Assembly: GCA_028023455.1 (NCBI GenBank)
Contig: JAQFVV010006208.1
Location: forward strand, 10,710,963 to 10,774,962
Source: Epiperipatus broadwayi
Taxonomy: Eukaryota; Onychophora; Udeonychophora; Euonychophora; Peripatidae
DNA length: 64,000 bases
Direction of reading: 5' to 3'
Shown one piece after another: positions 34,401 through 45,171 of the stretch. Position 1 is the first letter of the stretch. Each line of letters opens with the position of its first letter. The notes beneath the pieces were generated by a model, which saw only the letters and a program-made list of their open reading frames with translations, was not told the DNA's origin and made no database searches. The position numbers and the translations under genes are program-made.

Positions 34401-36191
34401 TTAAAATAATATATTAAGCCTTCTATTCCTACAACAAAAATTCAACAAAGACATTTTTTTATGTATAAAAGGCTGATAACTATCAGGCCTAATCATATTT
34501 CTCAAATTTTTAGGTTTTATAAAATGACTACAAAACAAAACATCATTAACCTTCTCAACATTTAAATCTAAAAACTTTAATTTTTCAAAATCAAAACCAC
34601 CCCCCTCAATTGTAAACTTAATACTAGAATCAAAAGCATTCAATCCACATAAAAACTCTTCTAATTTCTCTTTCTGAATAACAAACAAACAATCATCAAC
34701 ATACCTAACAAATAATTTAATAGAACATGAAAACATATTAATAATACTACACTCCAAATAATCAACATAGACAGCACACATCAATGGAGAAATGACACAA
34801 CCAATAACCCAACCTTCTCTAATCTTATAAAACACATCATTAGACATAAAATACATTGAATCCTGTAACAGCAAAAGCAAATCATGAAAAACCTTAATCT
34901 TATCTGCAGAAAAACATTCTAATTTTTTTAAAATTGAAAGAAAAACATCAATACTTTTTAATCTATTAACCGATTGGTACATATTTTCAATGTCTAAACC
35001 ACCAAAAACACAATCATCATCCAAAACAAAAACATTTATTTTCTTAAAAGCTTCAAAAGAAGAAGAAACACAAAATTGACCCAGTTTTATATAATCCTTA
35101 AAATATCTTATAATAAATTTTGATATTTTATCAACAATTCCTCCTGTAAAATCAAAAATACATCTCAAAGGAAAATTATCTTTATGAGACTTCAAATTAA
35201 AGAAAACCTTTGGAGCCACAAAATCACTAGGGTAACAATTTAAATAAGTAGCTCTATCAAAAATCTTTTTATTTTCCATAACTTTCATAATCTTAATTAA
35301 TTTAGATTTTATTTTTTTACCAGGATCAGAATCTAAAATAGCATATTTTCCATTATTTAATTCTAAAGAAACTTTACTTTTAAAATCAATATTATTTAAC
35401 AATACAAACCGGCCACCTTTATCTTCTTTTAATAATACAACATCATTGGCTTTCAATCTTTTTTTAACAAAACTAATTTCCTTAAGGGCAAAAACAAATT
35501 TTTCTCTTTTAAGTAATTGACTATTCAAAATAACCTGTAAAGACATTTTATTTTCATCAGAAATATTACTATTACTTTCAATTGCAGAAACAAAATCAAA
35601 AATTAAACTTCTATTAGCAAACGCAACAAAACCAGGACCCTTAGCTAAAATAGCCAAATCAGATACATTCAAAATATAATTTGACAAATTTAAAACAGAT
35701 GAAGCATCAGGCCTATTTTTATAAGACCCAAATCTAAACTCTTTTCCTTTCACAAAACTTTTATTTTCAGCCTTTCCAATCAACCATTTAAATTTCTTGA
35801 AATACTTATTATTATAAGTGATTTCACACTTACTCCTAAACCACTTTAAAAAAGAATTTAAAACAGAATAATTAAAATTCCTTCTAAAATCCAACTGTCT
35901 TCTAAACATTTTATAACTATCAATTAAATTAGATAAACTACACATAATCTGTATAATAAATTGTTTAAGAATAAATCTTTTAAAATTTAGAATAAAATCA
36001 CAATTAGAAAATAAAACCAATTTCCTATCCAATTTAATATTACATGAATTAGGAAACACATTGCAAAACCTACAAGACTTAAGAAAATTAACCTGAGCCT
36101 TTAAAGATTCAATTCTATTAGACATATTAATTAACTTTTTTATTTCTAAAATTTCTACACAAGAAAAATTATCATACAAAATCTGCCACAT
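34401..36191 (-). CDS. Penelope-type reverse transcriptase
   Basis: This is a 596-codon uninterrupted frame. Motif A is GLDIENMY (about 398-405, catalytic Asp 400), motif B is GCVISP (about 467-472), and motif C is YVDD (497-500). These fit the telomerase-related RT of Penelope-like elements. A basic N-terminal region (1-130) has no recognised fold. The frame ends at a stop created by one extra T just before the linker to the GIY-YIG domain. The enzyme would copy element RNA at nicked DNA ends and might also act on other RNAs in trans. The start codon choice (36191) is the first Met after a stop; the pLTR lies upstream. Confidence 0.88.
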   Translation of the reverse strand: MWQILYDNFSCVEILEIKKLINMSNRIESLKAQVNFLKSCRFCNVFPNSCNIKLDRKLVLFSNCDFILNFKRFILKQFIIQIMCSLSNLIDSYKMFRRQLDFRRNFNYSVLNSFLKWFRSKCEITYNNKYFKKFKWLIGKAENKSFVKGKEFRFGSYKNRPDASSVLNLSNYILNVSDLAILAKGPGFVAFANRSLIFDFVSAIESNSNISDENKMSLQVILNSQLLKREKFVFALKEISFVKKRLKANDVVLLKEDKGGRFVLLNNIDFKSKVSLELNNGKYAILDSDPGKKIKSKLIKIMKVMENKKIFDRATYLNCYPSDFVAPKVFFNLKSHKDNFPLRCIFDFTGGIVDKISKFIIRYFKDYIKLGQFCVSSSFEAFKKINVFVLDDDCVFGGLDIENMYQSVNRLKSIDVFLSILKKLECFSADKIKVFHDLLLLLQDSMYFMSNDVFYKIREGWVIGCVISPLMCAVYVDYLECSIINMFSCSIKLFVRYVDDCLFVIQKEKLEEFLCGLNAFDSSIKFTIEGGGFDFEKLKFLDLNVEKVNDVLFCSHFIKPKNLRNMIRPDSYQPFIHKKMSLLNFCCRNRRLNILF

Positions 36192-36600
36192 ACTGAAAGA
36201 AAATTAATAACTGTACCAAACAAAATAATACAAATAATAACAAACAAAAACACAAAATAATACAAATTAATAATACAAATACACAAAACAAAGCAAATAA
36301 AATATAAAATTCACTAAACTATAAAACACTATTCAAAATATTAAACAGTATACCTAATTAGAAAACCAAAACTGCTTAACACTATAATTATCTTATAAAA
36401 CTGCCACATACTAAAAGAAAATTAATAACTATACAAATACAAACAAATAATAAGTAATAAACAAAATACAAAATAAAATAAAATAAAAAAAATTAGTATT
36501 ACAAATACACAAAACAAAACAAATAAAATATGAAATTCACAAAATCATATATCACTATTCAAAATATTAAATAGTATACCCAAATAGAAAACCAAAACTG
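36165..36600 (-). repeat. Tandem duplication in the Penelope leader
   Basis: The segment containing CTGCCACATACT and CAAAATATTAAA occurs twice, with 218-226 bp spacing. The first copy abuts the RT start and the second abuts the pLTR. It may contain regulatory sequence. Confidence 0.7.
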
Positions 36601-36844
36601 TCTAACACTATACTAGCAAAAAATAAAAATGCAAAACCATAAAACAATACAGTACTAGATTAAATTCAAAATTTTACCAAAATCCTTACACAACCATGGT
36701 TTCATCTACTACAAATAGACCTTCTCAAGTGAAAATCAACCTAAAGAAAAACATATATATATATACAAACAAACAAACCTTCCCATAATTCATTTCAAAC
36801 TCCACCTTTCCTTAATATCAAAAGAAGTCTTCATAATTTATAAT

Positions 36845-37267
36845 TTGGTTTATAGGAATAGTCATTTGTTAGGTGGAAAGAAGGTTGCATGGAGGAAAGG
36901 TTCTGATTTGAATTCATTACTTAATGGTTCAAAGCAGTCTGTTGATAGTAGGTCTATTCCTGGTATTGTTTATAAAATTCCATGTAGATGTGGTAAATTT
37001 TATGTAGGCCAGAGTAAATTTAGCCTTAATGAAAGGGTTAAGATTCATATAAGTAGAGTTAAACATAGGTATCTTAACTCAGCTTTATATATTCATGAAT
37101 TGAATACAGGTCATAGAATATTGTTTGACAATGGTTCGGTTATTTTTTATGAAAAGAATGAGTTAAAAAGAATAAAGGAGACTTTGATGATAAAACTTCT
37201 TGATTCTGAGGCTATCAATCTTATGAAGACTTCTTTTGATATTAAGGGAAGGTGGAGTTTGAAATGA
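36845..37267 (+). pseudogene. Inverted partial copy of the Penelope GIY-YIG domain
   Basis: A 140-codon frame is nearly identical to the C-terminal 140 residues of 33791-34351. It keeps the GIVY, YVG, Arg and His positions, with one arginine fewer near the end and a few substitutions. It lies on the opposite strand from the main element and abuts the upstream pLTR at 36836. The methionine is internal to the domain, so this is a 5'-truncated copy, not a gene. Confidence 0.85.
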
Positions 37268-37771
37268 ATTATGGGAAGGTTTGTTTGTTTGTATATATAT
37301 ATGTTTTTCTTTAGGTTGATTTTCACTTGAGAAGGTCTATTTGTAGTAGATGAAACCATGGTTGTGTAAGGATTTTGGTAAAATTTTGAATTTAATCTAA
37401 TACTGTATTGTTTTATGGTTTTGCATATATATATATATATTCTATGGCTGCAGAAAGGAGTTTTGCTATTAACTGAAAAGAGACCCTTGGATTCCTCTTG
37501 GAGGCCTTAAAGAAACAGAGCAGGGCAAATTCCTAATGTCCACTCCATACGTTCTTGTCATTGCAGCTGTTATTACTATGTGATTATTCATATAGTATAC
37601 AAACATGGATGGCTGCTCACCAACATGCATTAGCCAGTGTGGTGAGTTTATTGGCTTTTTACCTCTGAGTTTAAGATCAAGAAACACCATGGTCTTTCTT
37701 CTCAGTGCCTGATAAGGCAGAATGAATGTTTGTGTAAATGATAAATATTTTCCCAATACATATATACAATT

Positions 37772-38999
37772 ATGACAGACAAAAATAAAGCATGGCCCTT
37801 ATTCCCAGGAGACTGTAAAGTCACCAATCAAGGCAGCGGTTGGTGGCCAAAGGCAGAGGGTGCTAAGAATTCCCTGATTGTGGACCCAGGCTGCCATTTG
37901 ATGACGACTTTTTATTTAGGTACTTACAACTGCAGATCACTTTCAAGTGAAGGAAGATTGCAAGAATTAGAAGAAGAACTCTCTTATATTAAATGGGACA
38001 TTATTGGACTTTGTGAAGTTAGAAGAAAAGGTGAAGAGACAATTGATTTAAAAAGTGGACATATACTCTATTATAAAGGCACAAATATTGGAAATACAAG
38101 TGGAGTAGGATTCATTATAAATAAAAAGTGGAAGAACAATATTGTGGAGATTGATGGTGTATCGGACAGAGTGGCAAGATTAGTTATACAACTTAATAGC
38201 AGATACCAAATGCAGATAATTCAGGTTTATGCCCCAACAAGTTCTCATAGTGATGAAATAGTAGAAGATTTTTATATGGATGCACAAAAGGCTTTTGATC
38301 AGAGTAAACACCATTTTAAAATTGTTATAAGAGACTTTAATGCTAGAATTGGTAAAAAAAATGAAAGATGAAAGTGCTGTGGGTAATTTTGGTTATGGTA
38401 ATAGAAATGAGAGAGGACATAGACTTGTGGAGTTTGCAGAAAAAGAAAAACTTTATATTATGAATTCTTTTTTTGAGAAAAATGTTAAAAGGAAATGGAC
38501 ATGGAAGCATCCAAATGAAAGTACAGCAGAATTGGATTATATTTTGACTAACAGGAAAGACATATTTCAAGATTGTAATGTTCTTAATAAATTTAATACA
38601 GGAAGACAAAAATTATTAAGAAAAACAATATTTACAGTTGATATTCGTAATCTTCAGAAACATTCTAATGAATTTAAATTAGAACTTACAAATCGGTTTC
38701 AAGTATTAGTAGATTTTGAACATGATTCAGATTTGAATGAAATTAATATGAAAATAACTGATACACTTTTGAAAACTGCAACAAAGATAGCTGGTAGAAA
38801 AAAACAGCAATTGACCAATAAAATTTCTACTGAGACTAGAGAATTTATGAAGAAAAGAAGGAATATGAAGATATACAAAAATGATGCATTAAAAAGAATT
38901 GAATATCTCGAATTTTGTAAAATGGTGCGGAAAAGAGTTGAAAATGATATAAGAAAGTATAACTGTGAACTAGCAAGGAAAGCTGTAAAAAGAAAATAA
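37772..38999 (+). pseudogene. RTE apurinic-like endonuclease, frameshifted
   Basis: The first frame (37772-38371) has the endonuclease start YNCRSL, the IIGLCEVRR strand and VYAPTSS. It ends with RDFNARIG, where GDFNA is usual. An indel in the A run near 38355 shifts to the second frame (38340-38999), which carries the LDYILTN strand. The usual SDHR box after it is not found; the corresponding stretch reads NTGRQK. Both changes would affect catalysis. The domain nicks target DNA for target-primed reverse transcription. Confidence 0.85.
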
Positions 39000-40680
39000 A
39001 AGTCTTAAGAATGTAAAACAACATTTTGGTATTGGTAGGAAATTTATATCTGCAATAAGAAAAAAGGATGGAATTATTACTAAAAGGAGAGATGACATCA
39101 TGAAGTTGGTAGAAGATTTTTATCAAGAATTATATAGTAAAGAACAAGTACCTCCTATATCTATTACATCTTCCAAATTGCCTAGAATTTTAAATTAAGA
39201 AGTGAGACATGCAATTAAATGTATGAAGAAAGGAAAGGCTCCAGGTAATGATGGAATTATAATTGATATATTAAAAGAAGCAGGTGAAGAAATAGAAAAT
39301 TTTTTAGCAAACTTATATACCAAATGTCTAAATGATAAAGATGTACCGGATGATTGGAAGAATGCAGTAATAATATTAATATTTAAAAAAGGTGATAAAA
39401 AAGATATTAGAAATTACAGACCTATCAGCCTTTTATCAGTTTTATATAAAATTTTTACCAAGATAATTACAACTCGTCTACAGAGAACTTTGGATTTCCA
39501 CCAACCAAGAGAACAAGCTGGATTTAAAAGTGGTTTTAGTACAATAGATCATATCCAGGTATTGAGAGAAGTCATAGAAAGAACAGATGAATATGAGTTG
39601 CCATTATGCTTAGGATTTGTAGATTATAAAAAGGCATTTGATTCTATAAACATTTCTTAAGTGATTAAAGCATTAGATCATCAAGGTATAGATCCAGGAT
39701 ATTGTCATATTTTAAAGAATATTTATAAAAATGCAACAGCAACAATTAGATTACATAATGACACTGGGAAAGTCAACATTGAGAAAGGTGTAAGACAAGG
39801 TGACTCCATATCTCCAAAACTTTTTACAGCAGTGCTGCATGAAGTATTTTGTGGATTAAAATGGGAAACCAAAGGAGTGAAAGTAAATGGTGATTATTTA
39901 AGTCATTTAGATTTCGCAGATGATGTAGATGTTTTTGCAAATAATGCTTCAGATCTGCAGGAAATGTTGCAGGAATTATCAGATGAAAGTAGGAAAGGTG
40001 GACTAAAGATAAATGTTAAAAAGACTAAAGTAATGTTTAATCGATTTGCTCAAAATATGAAAATAAAGATTGATTATGATGAATTAGAAGAAGTTAACAG
40101 TTACAAATACCTTGGTCAGATTATTAATACAGATGGAAACATAATGGAGGAAATTAATCATAGAATTAAACTTGGTTGGAGTGCTTTTGGTAGAAATAAC
40201 TTGATACTAAAAGGAAATATGCCTATGTGTTTGAAAAGGAAGGTTTTTAACAAATGTGTTTTACCAGTTTTTACTTATGCATCTGAGACTTGGACACTTA
40301 ATAGAAGAGCAATTCAGTGACTTCAGACCACTCAAAGAAGTATGGAGAGATGTATGTTGGGAGTAACAAGAAGAGATCATAAACGCAATGTATGGGTAAG
40401 AGAACAAACAGGTGTTACTGACCTCATTGAAAAAATTAAAAGATTGAAGTGGAGTTGGGCTAGACATATTGTTAGAAGAGATGATAATAGATGGACAATT
40501 GAAATTTTAAACTGGATTCCAAGAGATTGTAAAAGACCCAGAAAGAGACCACATGTGAGATGGATGGATGAAATAAGAAAGTGTGCAGGGGTGATGTGGA
40601 GAAGAGAAGCTAAAGATCAGAGAAGATGGATTAAACTTGGAGAGACCTTCATCCTGCAGTGGATTGATAATGGTTGATAA
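39000..40680 (+). pseudogene. RTE reverse transcriptase and C-terminal tail, broken
   Basis: After a frameshift near 38990 and a stop at about 39198, the RT reads through 39202-39660, 39661-40320 and 40342-40677. These are in one frame, separated by a TAA (39658) and a TGA (40318). Motifs are [18 protein letters not shown] (motif A), GVRQGDSISPKLF (motif B) and FADDVDVF (motif C). The tail has the basic WSWARHI...RPRKRP region. It is highly similar to the copy at 58255-59653, where both stops are sense codons. Confidence 0.88.
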
Positions 40681-40719
40681 TGATGATGATGATGATATAT
40701 ATTCTATTTTCTCATGCAC

Positions 40720-41185
40720 ATCACTAAAAATTTATTGAATTAATATCATCATATTTGAAATAAACAAATGAAAGCACATCTGAAATATTTCCCTCTTATA
40801 TTGCATTGTCATCGATTTCCAAGAAAGTTTGAAGGGAATCCATTTTATAGAAGTACATGAAATTTGTGATTTCAAAATGTTATCTAAACAAACAAGCAGA
40901 GTTTCTAACTTAAATAGAAGCATTTCAAAAGCATTTAATAAAAATCTTTAAAGAAAACATGGTTTTACATCATTCCGATAAACCCTACAATAAATCTTCT
41001 TTCGATCATATAAAAAGAGGAATACGAGAGAGTATCCACAAAACTACAAACGTTCTCTGGCAGGTGGCCTCATTATAGTATATGTTTCCACCACTAGATG
41101 TCTCTTATATGAATTCTTCTGCATCAGTCTACCACCTGGCATCACTGAGTAAAGTCATAATACCACATACATTTTTTCTTAAATG
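40720..41185. other. Intergenic DNA before the mariner relic
   Basis: No gene is seen; it may include the degraded 5' end of the mariner element. Confidence 0.4.
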
Positions 41186-41240
41186 TGTCTAGCTTATCCA
41201 CTTTTACAATTGCTGAAAAGTTAGAACAATGTGAACTTCT

Positions 41241-41598
41241 AAAATTAAAACAGGCAAAACTCTCTATACAGTAGTGCCACTCAGTACAAGCTAGAGCAAT
41301 CAATGGATGCCAGAAGGCTTGTGCATAAAATCCCTATCTAGTGCCTACTTATCCAATATCCCCAGACTAGTTTCTAGCTTGTGGCTTTCATCAGTGAGGA
41401 GGCTGGGATCTGAAAGCACTGCACCTAGATCTTAGTATCTAATGCAACGCTCCAGCAGCCACCATTTATAGGAATTTTATGCACAAGCCTTTTGGCATCT
41501 ATTGATTACTCTAGCCTGCACTGGATGGCACTACTGCATGGAGAGTTTTGCCTCTTTCAATAACAGTTATGAGCAAGCAAAAGAAATGGTGATCAAGT
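41241..41598. mobile_element. Hammerhead repeat family A, copy A6 (358 bp)
   Basis: It is inserted in the mariner pseudogene with a 13-bp duplication carrying one mismatch (AATGTGAACTTCT 41228-41240, AATGTGAAATTCT 41599-41611). A minus-orientation partial unit with the ribozyme faces a short plus-orientation arm that starts near 41468. The ends are mutual inverted repeats. Confidence 0.8.
41351..41409 (-). ncRNA. Type I hammerhead ribozyme, A6
   Basis: The minus strand reads CTGATGA, stem II AGC/GCT with loop CACAA, GAAA, ACTAGT, GTC. Relative to other copies stem II has changed from GGC/GCC to AGC/GCT, a two-sided change that keeps the pair. Inner stem I is intact, and the outer helix is ATCCCA with TTGGAT (one mismatch). 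Confidence 0.8.
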
Positions 41599-42199
41599 AA
41601 TGTGAAATTCTGTTTTCTGTTAGAAAAAACAGCAGAGGAAACAGTTGTAATGCTTGAAACAGCTGACAAGCAAGCTGTTCCTAGAAAACACAAATTTATG
41701 GGTGATTTAACGGGAGAGTCAAATTGATGATATTCCAAAAGAGCATTGACTAAAAGTCGTCGGTCAAGGTGATGCTGATCTTTTTAATGCAAGCAGCATT
41801 GTTCACTCAGAATTTATTCGTTATAGTCGTGCATTTTAACTACAAGTTCTAAAACATTTGTGTGATGTTGTGAAAAGAAAACTTATTGATTTATAGATAA
41901 ATGAGGAATGGTAGTATCACCATGACAGGGTGCCAATGCCCAAAGTTTTTAAACAAAAACAGCATGACCCAGCTTATTCATTTGCCATATTTTTTTGATG
42001 TCACTTCTTTTTATTTCTCCAAACGAAAAAATGCTTCAAAGTAACATGTTTTGTAGACTTGGAAGAGATGAAGAAGTATTAAAAGGCATCACTTTTTTTT
42101 TGAGACTACTCCAAAAGGTAAAAAATATGCATTGCATCAAAAGGGCAGTATTTTGAAGGATATTCAATTCGTAACACTTAAAAATAAATACACATTTTT

Positions 42200-42720
42200 T
42201 TATTACAACGTTCGGTTGGGGGTGGGGTCCTTCATATGTTAATTTCCTTTCTTTGTTCCTCTTCTTTTTTCAAGATACATTTTTCAGATTTTATACTCAT
42301 ATTAATGTTTTAAAAAATCTTATCAAAAGAAATCATAAAAAGTAACTAATTATACCACTTAACATAAATCTTTGTTTTAACTTTAATATTTTATTTTAAA
42401 ATCTATAGAAAGATTTTTTAAAAGGAATGTTTTTATTACATATATATATAAGATTGTCACTTTAAGAATATGTCCTAAAGGAAAATAAATTTCGCAGCCT
42501 TTTTTTTTTTTTATTTTAGTGAGATTTACTAAAACGATCCTTTTCTAAAAATCGTCGTTAAATCTTTCTCAATATATAATTTTTGAAAGTATTATATAAA
42601 AAGACCACTAGAAAAATTCTTTTATTTAAATTTTAATATAACTGAAAACTAAATAGTAATTGATATGAGTATTATTAGAGTAGTTTAATTAATTCGCCAA
42701 TAAGATCAATTTTTTATAGC
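42200..42720. other. AT-rich intergenic DNA
   Basis: Nothing recognisable. Confidence 0.4.
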
Positions 42721-43502
42721 CTCACTATCATCATCAATTTTAACCATTATCGATTAAATGCAAAATGAAATTGTCTCCAAGTTTAATCTAGTTTCTCCGA
42801 TCTCTAGTCTCTCTTCCCCACAACACATCAGCACACTTCAATATTTTATCCATCCACCTCACACGTGGTCTTATCCTAGGTCTTTTAAATTTCTTGGAAT
42901 CCAGTTTAAGATTTTGACTACTCCCCTATTATCATCTCTTCAAGAAATATGTCCCGGCCCAACTCTACTTCAGTTTCTTTACTCTTTCAATGATGTCAGT
43001 AACACTTATTTGTTCTCTCACCCATGTATTATTTTCAATCTCTTACTGTTTGTTACTCCTAACATCCATTTCTCTTTACTTTGTTGAATTGTCTAAAGTC
43101 TGAATTGCTATTCTGTTAAAAATACAAGTCTCATGTCCATAAATAAGAACCGGTAAAACATTTATTAAAAACCTTTCTTTTCAACACACAGACACATTCC
43201 TTCTAATATTATGTTTTTTTTATTAAAAGCACTCTATCAAAGTTTAAATCTACGGTTAATTTTATCAAGTACGTCCTTTTTGCAGTTATTAGCTTTTTCT
43301 AAATTAGCATTATCAATCATTATTTTCTTCTTTAGAAAAAATACATTGAACATTACTTCACTCTTTATCATATTTATTTTTAGTCCTACTTTCTTACTTT
43401 TATCTGATAACTGTTGCAACATTTCCTGAAGCTTTGAAGCTTTATTTTCAAAAAATAATCATCTCATCTGCAAAATGTACATAATTTAAATAACCTCCAC
43501 TA

Positions 43503-43612
43503 ACCTTGTTCCAAAGAGTAAGCTTGTGGTTAAGACCTGTAGAGGTCACTGCCTTCCTATTTTCAAGCGCACATGCTTAAAGGTTTAATGCCTTAATAAA
43601 TATTATTTACTC
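43503..43612 (+). repeat. Repeat family E copy inside the old RTE
   Basis: It contains GTAAGCTTGTGGTTAAGACC, the hairpin GACCTGTAGAGGTC, and GCCTTAATAAATATTATTTAC. It interrupts the RT sequence between the segment with the CTAACCTTG end and the TTAACCCACAG continuation. Confidence 0.6.
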
Positions 43613-43767
43613 TCTTATCTTTTCATTTTAACCCACAGAATATCTATTGTAAAATTACTGTAAAACGGTTTGGAAATATGGAATTACCCTGTCACAAATA
43701 CTCTTTAGAGTTAATCTTCTTAGTATCACCATGTAATGTAATCATTGCTAACACATTTTGATAAATC

Positions 43768-44067
43768 ATTATCATCATCAACCATTATCAATCCACTGCA
43801 GGATGAAGGTCTCTCCAAGTTCAATCCATCTTTTCTGATCTTTAGCTTCTCTTGTCCACATCACCCCTGCACACTTTCTTATTTCATCCATCCATCTCAC
43901 ATGTGGTCTCTTTCTGGGTCTTTTACAATCTCTTGGAATCCAGTTTAAAATTTCAATTGTCCATCTATTATCACCTCTTTTAGCAATATGTCCAGCCCAA
44001 CTCCACTTCAATCTTTTAATTTTTTCAATAAGGTCAGTAACACCTGTTTGTTCTTTTACCCATACAT
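43768..44067 (-). pseudogene. Young 5'-truncated RTE inside the old RTE
   Basis: This 300-bp C-terminal RTE piece (minus; frame 43778-44011) is much closer to the copies at 37446 and 58255 than the surrounding copy is. It begins with a CATTATCATCATCAACC tail and ends near ACCCATACATT, where the older RTE resumes. No clean target duplication was found. Confidence 0.75.
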
Positions 44068-44689
44068 TTCCTCAGAATATTATATACTGGACCTACATCT
44101 TGATGTAAATCACTTTTAAATCCAGCTTATCCTTTTGGGAAATTAAAATCAAAAGTTTTCTGCAGACGAGTTGTAATTATCTTGGTAAATTTTTTTGTAT
44201 AGAACTGATAAAAGATTGTCAGATCTGAATTTTTAATATCTTCTTTATTTTTTAAATATCAATATTATGAATGCATTCTTCCGGTTTAGTACTTCTTTAT
44301 CATTTAGATATTTAATATATAGCTTTGGCAACAATTTTCCTATTTCATCAACTGCTTCCTTAAACATATTAATTATGATTTTCATCATTATCTGAAAGTT
44401 TTCCCGTTTTTATAGATCTAATTGCACGTCTCATTGCTTCATTTAAAATGTTGGGCAATTTAGAAAAGGTAATAATTGTGGTGGTGGTGGGGGGGGGGTA
44501 TATTTTCTTGTTCTTGTATGCTAAAGAATTTTTTCACACATTTCATGATGTCAATTCTCTTTTTAATAACAGTTCCGTTTTCTAATTGCAGAAATAAGTT
44601 TTCTATTAATAACGTAATGTTTTACACTTTGAAGCTTTAAATCTTTTAAATAGTCAAAATAAGAGTCATAGATCACGTGGCCCTATTCT

Positions 44690-45020
44690 CTTAAGCTTGG
44701 AAGTTATAAACAATGAGGATTGCCAATTCCTCAACAAGCTTTGTGATAAATGCTTAGCCATAACCAGCATTTAAAATATCTCTGTCAGGAAACACCCCCC
44801 CCCCCCAAAAAAAAAAAAAAAAAACGCCTGACCATGGTTTCGTGCTTTGGCACTCCTCAGAGAGGTGCCAGGGTAGGTTCAGACACTAGATATAAAAATA
44901 CCAACCCAAAGCCAAGCACTTATCTAAAAGTTATCTATTGAGTGGAAAATCTGAAATTTTCAGACACCTACATGTCTTCCAACCCAGCTATCCAACTCAA
45001 ATAGCTATATCAAATAGCTA
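44690..45020 (-). repeat. Repeat family D-like, with hammerhead
   Basis: The minus-orientation unit shares AATCTGAAATTTTCAGA and CTTCCAACCCAGC-type blocks with family D at 51.9-52.5 kb. It contains a C run and A run (44796-44824) next to the ribozyme. There is no coding frame; the frame at 44750-44941 is chance. Confidence 0.55.
44825..44870 (-). ncRNA. Hammerhead ribozyme core, family D-like
   Basis: The minus strand reads CTGAGGA (44860-44854), stem II GUGC/GCAC with loop CAAA (four perfect pairs), GAAA, then the 8-nt palindrome ACCATGGT and triplet GTC. Core and stem II are canonical. Stem I is weak: only about three pairs are clear next to the core, and the 3' side runs into homopolymers, so in vivo activity is doubtful. 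Confidence 0.65.
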
Positions 45021-45171
45021 AATCTTTTCTTTAGCTTTTTTTACTAATTCACAATTATATTTTCTTATGCATATAAATATAGGGGATTTGAACTCAGACT
45101 TTCAAGCACCTTTCAATTATCCACATTACCTCATCACTGATACACCTAAACACATATATGCTGAAAAGATA

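Larger units (their letters stand above)
33595..37428 (-). mobile_element. Penelope-like retroelement with terminal repeats and inverted copy
   Basis: The minus-strand element has RT (34401-36191) then a GIY-YIG endonuclease (33791-34351). Its 3' terminal segment (33595-33837) is repeated directly upstream at 36592-36836, the usual Penelope pLTR layout. Upstream of that, a plus-orientation copy of the GIY-YIG end and 3' UTR (36837-37428) forms an inverted junction. A 218-226 bp tandem duplication lies in the leader (about 36165-36600). AT microsatellite sequence lies on both sides. The RT and endonuclease frames are separated by a single-base expansion in a T run, so this copy is probably inactive, though otherwise young. 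Confidence 0.9.
37446..40694 (+). mobile_element. Full-length RTE-type LINE (3.25 kb), inactive
   Basis: A perfect 13-bp duplication ATATATATTCTAT (37433-37445 and 40695-40707) bounds it, so the 5' end is intact. It inserted at the AT edge of the Penelope element and is therefore younger than it. It has a 5' UTR (37446-37771), endonuclease, RT, C-terminal tail and a (GAT)n 3' tail. At least two frameshifts and three nonsense changes break the single ORF. Confidence 0.9.
41190..42190 (+). pseudogene. Mariner-family transposase pseudogene, split by a family A element
   Basis: Before the inserted repeat, the plus strand reads IAEKLEQC, the start of a mariner helix-turn-helix region. After it come KFCFLLEKTAEET and MLETADKQ, then EFIRYSR, VLKHLCDVV, HHDR, CHFFLF and CIASKGQYFEG in shifting frames. 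These fit the mariner catalytic domain and its C-terminal end. There are many stops and frameshifts, and the family's acidic triad is not intact (HHDR where HHDN is usual). An old dead copy. Confidence 0.75.
42725..44640 (-). pseudogene. Old RTE copy with nested insertions
   Basis: The minus strand follows the RTE from its ATCATC tail (42725) through the C-terminal part, RT, and into the endonuclease-RT linker (44640). It is heavily mutated. It is split by a family E repeat at about 43503-43612 and by a younger RTE fragment at about 43768-44067. An internal deletion of about 120 bp lies near 44110. The sequence resumes in register on each side, showing that it was one element. Confidence 0.75.

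Noticed and set aside
33699-37359. Two near-identical 70-codon frames at 33699-33914 and 37147-37359
   Set aside because: They are antisense shadows of the Penelope GIY-YIG end and its inverted copy.
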